From Minisyncoccota bacterium (GTDB taxonomy: Bacteria; Patescibacteriota; Microgenomatia; UBA1400; PJMF01), in NCBI GenBank assembly GCA_003518205.1, contig DOZC01000036.1, forward strand, positions 10,844 to 18,488: a stretch of DNA of 7,645 nt, given 5' to 3'. Below the pieces are notes generated by a model. It made no database searches. It was given only the letters and a program-made list of their open reading frames with translations, and had not been told where the DNA came from. The stretch's first letter is position 1. Every line of letters begins with the position of its first letter. Positions 5,738-7,645 of this stretch are shown piece by piece. A program made the position numbers and the translations under genes.

Positions 5738-5760
5738 CCAAGCGTGAAAGCCTAATCAAG
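5725..5760 (+). repeat. 18-base tandem duplication across the groS stop codon
   Basis: Two adjacent 18-base copies, 5725-5742 and 5743-5760, differ at one base (C5738 versus T5756). Each reads CGTGAAAGCCTAAnCAAG. The first copy encodes the last residues Val-Lys-Ala and the TAA of GroES. The second copy is in the same frame and repeats Val-Lys-Ala-TAA, so the coding sequence is unchanged. It looks like a recent slippage or duplication event. Confidence 0.9.
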
Positions 5761-5770
5761 TCTATTTTAA

Positions 5771-5791
5771 GGCGCCGACTAGGTCGGCGCC
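5771..5791 (+). other. GC-rich hairpin between groS and groL
   Basis: GGCGCCGAC (5771-5779), loop TAG, GTCGGCGCC (5783-5791): a perfect nine-base-pair stem. No T-run follows on either strand (A-rich sequence follows on the plus strand), so it is not a standard terminator. It could be an RNA processing or stability element that sets the groS:groL ratio, or a copy of a dispersed palindromic repeat. Confidence 0.75.
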
Positions 5792-5808
5792 GCCCTACAA
5801 AAAAATAA

Positions 5809-7476
<1,668 letters not shown>

Positions 7477-7495
7477 GCCTTGGCTCTTAAAGTTG

Positions 7496-7524
7496 ATCGC
7501 GGAAAAACTGTTTCCGAGATTTTT
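7496..7524 (+). terminator. Intrinsic terminator after groL
   Basis: CGGAAA (7500-7505), loop AACTG, TTTCCG (7511-7516). The stem extends outward through a G-A mismatch by ATC/GAT (7496-7498 with 7518-7520), and five T (7520-7524) follow immediately. It starts 19 bases after the groL stop and should end the chaperonin transcript. The stem is moderate in strength. Confidence 0.7.
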
Positions 7525-7557
7525 AGGTGAAAAAAGGGGAGGTGGTTTTAGCAATAC

Positions 7558-7585
7558 TTGCTTATTAAAAACTGAGTTTTATACT
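7558..7585 (+). promoter_or_regulatory. Promoter of the gene starting at 7617
   Basis: TTGCTT (7558-7563), a 16-base spacer and TATACT (7580-7585) form a reasonable sigma-A promoter, giving a leader of about 25 bases. A second -10-like TATAAG (7599-7604) lies 12 bases before the ATG and would give an almost leaderless transcript. Either could be the real one. Confidence 0.5.
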
Positions 7586-7616
7586 GGAGTTAGTAAAATA
7601 TAAGATCAATTCAACT

Positions 7617-7645
7617 ATGAACACTAGCAACTCACAATTAGACCC
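7617..7645 (+). CDS. Start of an unidentified gene, cut by the window edge
   Basis: ATG followed by MNTSNSQLDP, open to the window end. Only ten codons are visible, so the product cannot be named. Support comes from its position after the groL terminator and two promoter-like sequences upstream. No Shine-Dalgarno site lies within 15 bases of the ATG, as for the other non-chaperonin genes here. Confidence 0.5.

Noticed and set aside
7535..7544. Strong Shine-Dalgarno-like AGGGGAGGTG after the groL terminator
   Set aside because: No start codon at suitable spacing opens a meaningful frame; the frames there stop within about 15 codons. The real downstream start at 7617 is far away.
7548..7564. 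TTAGCA-N5-TGCTTA inverted repeat resembling CIRCE half-sites
   Set aside because: Spacing is ten bases shorter than in the two operators upstream of groS, and the extended arms do not match. Probably chance, although it overlaps the -35 of the last gene.

Overview
The window is a compact stretch of bacterial chromosome: eight complete protein genes and two cut by the window edges, gaps mostly under 110 bases, standard genetic code (TGA used as a stop), moderate GC. I see no RNA gene, mobile element or CRISPR array. The lineage cannot be fixed from sequence alone. A fused TsaC-TsaE protein, scarce Shine-Dalgarno sites, start codons placed directly after -10 boxes and several unrecognised proteins among housekeeping genes suggest a Patescibacteria/CPR-type (for example Microgenomates-like) genome. 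That is an inference of moderate to low confidence.

Left part, minus strand (about 1-2814): read from right to left this is a tRNA t6A-modification cluster. A TsaC-TsaE fusion makes threonylcarbamoyl-AMP (TsaC half) and carries the ATPase subunit (TsaE half). TsaD, the threonylcarbamoyl transferase, follows 13 bases later. The 5' part of an unrecognised gene, possibly with a PP2C-like fold, follows after 21 bases. The fourth usual bacterial subunit, TsaB, is not in the window.

Middle, plus strand (2840-5308): a divergent unit starts 25 bases from the fusion gene. It encodes a small protein with a very acidic N-terminus, a polytopic membrane protein that vaguely resembles the YidC/Oxa1 layout, and an SPFH/band-7 protein with a Pro/Gln/Tyr-rich tail. 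The space between the two divergent genes holds one palindromic -10 sequence (ATTATATAAT) that can serve both strands, and it lies so close to both start codons that both mRNAs would be leaderless. The SPFH gene has its own promoter of the same leaderless type.

Right part, plus strand (5305-7524): a groS-groL chaperonin operon. It has a strong sigma-A-type promoter (TTGACA, 17-base spacer, TATCAT), two tandem CIRCE-like operators that differ from classical CIRCE by a compensated base change, real Shine-Dalgarno sites on both genes, an 18-base tandem duplication across the groS stop codon, a GC-rich hairpin between the genes and an intrinsic terminator after groL. A further gene with its own promoter begins at 7617 and runs off the window.

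The most interesting signals are regulatory: the variant double HrcA-type operator, and the contrast between leaderless housekeeping genes and the SD-led chaperonin operon.
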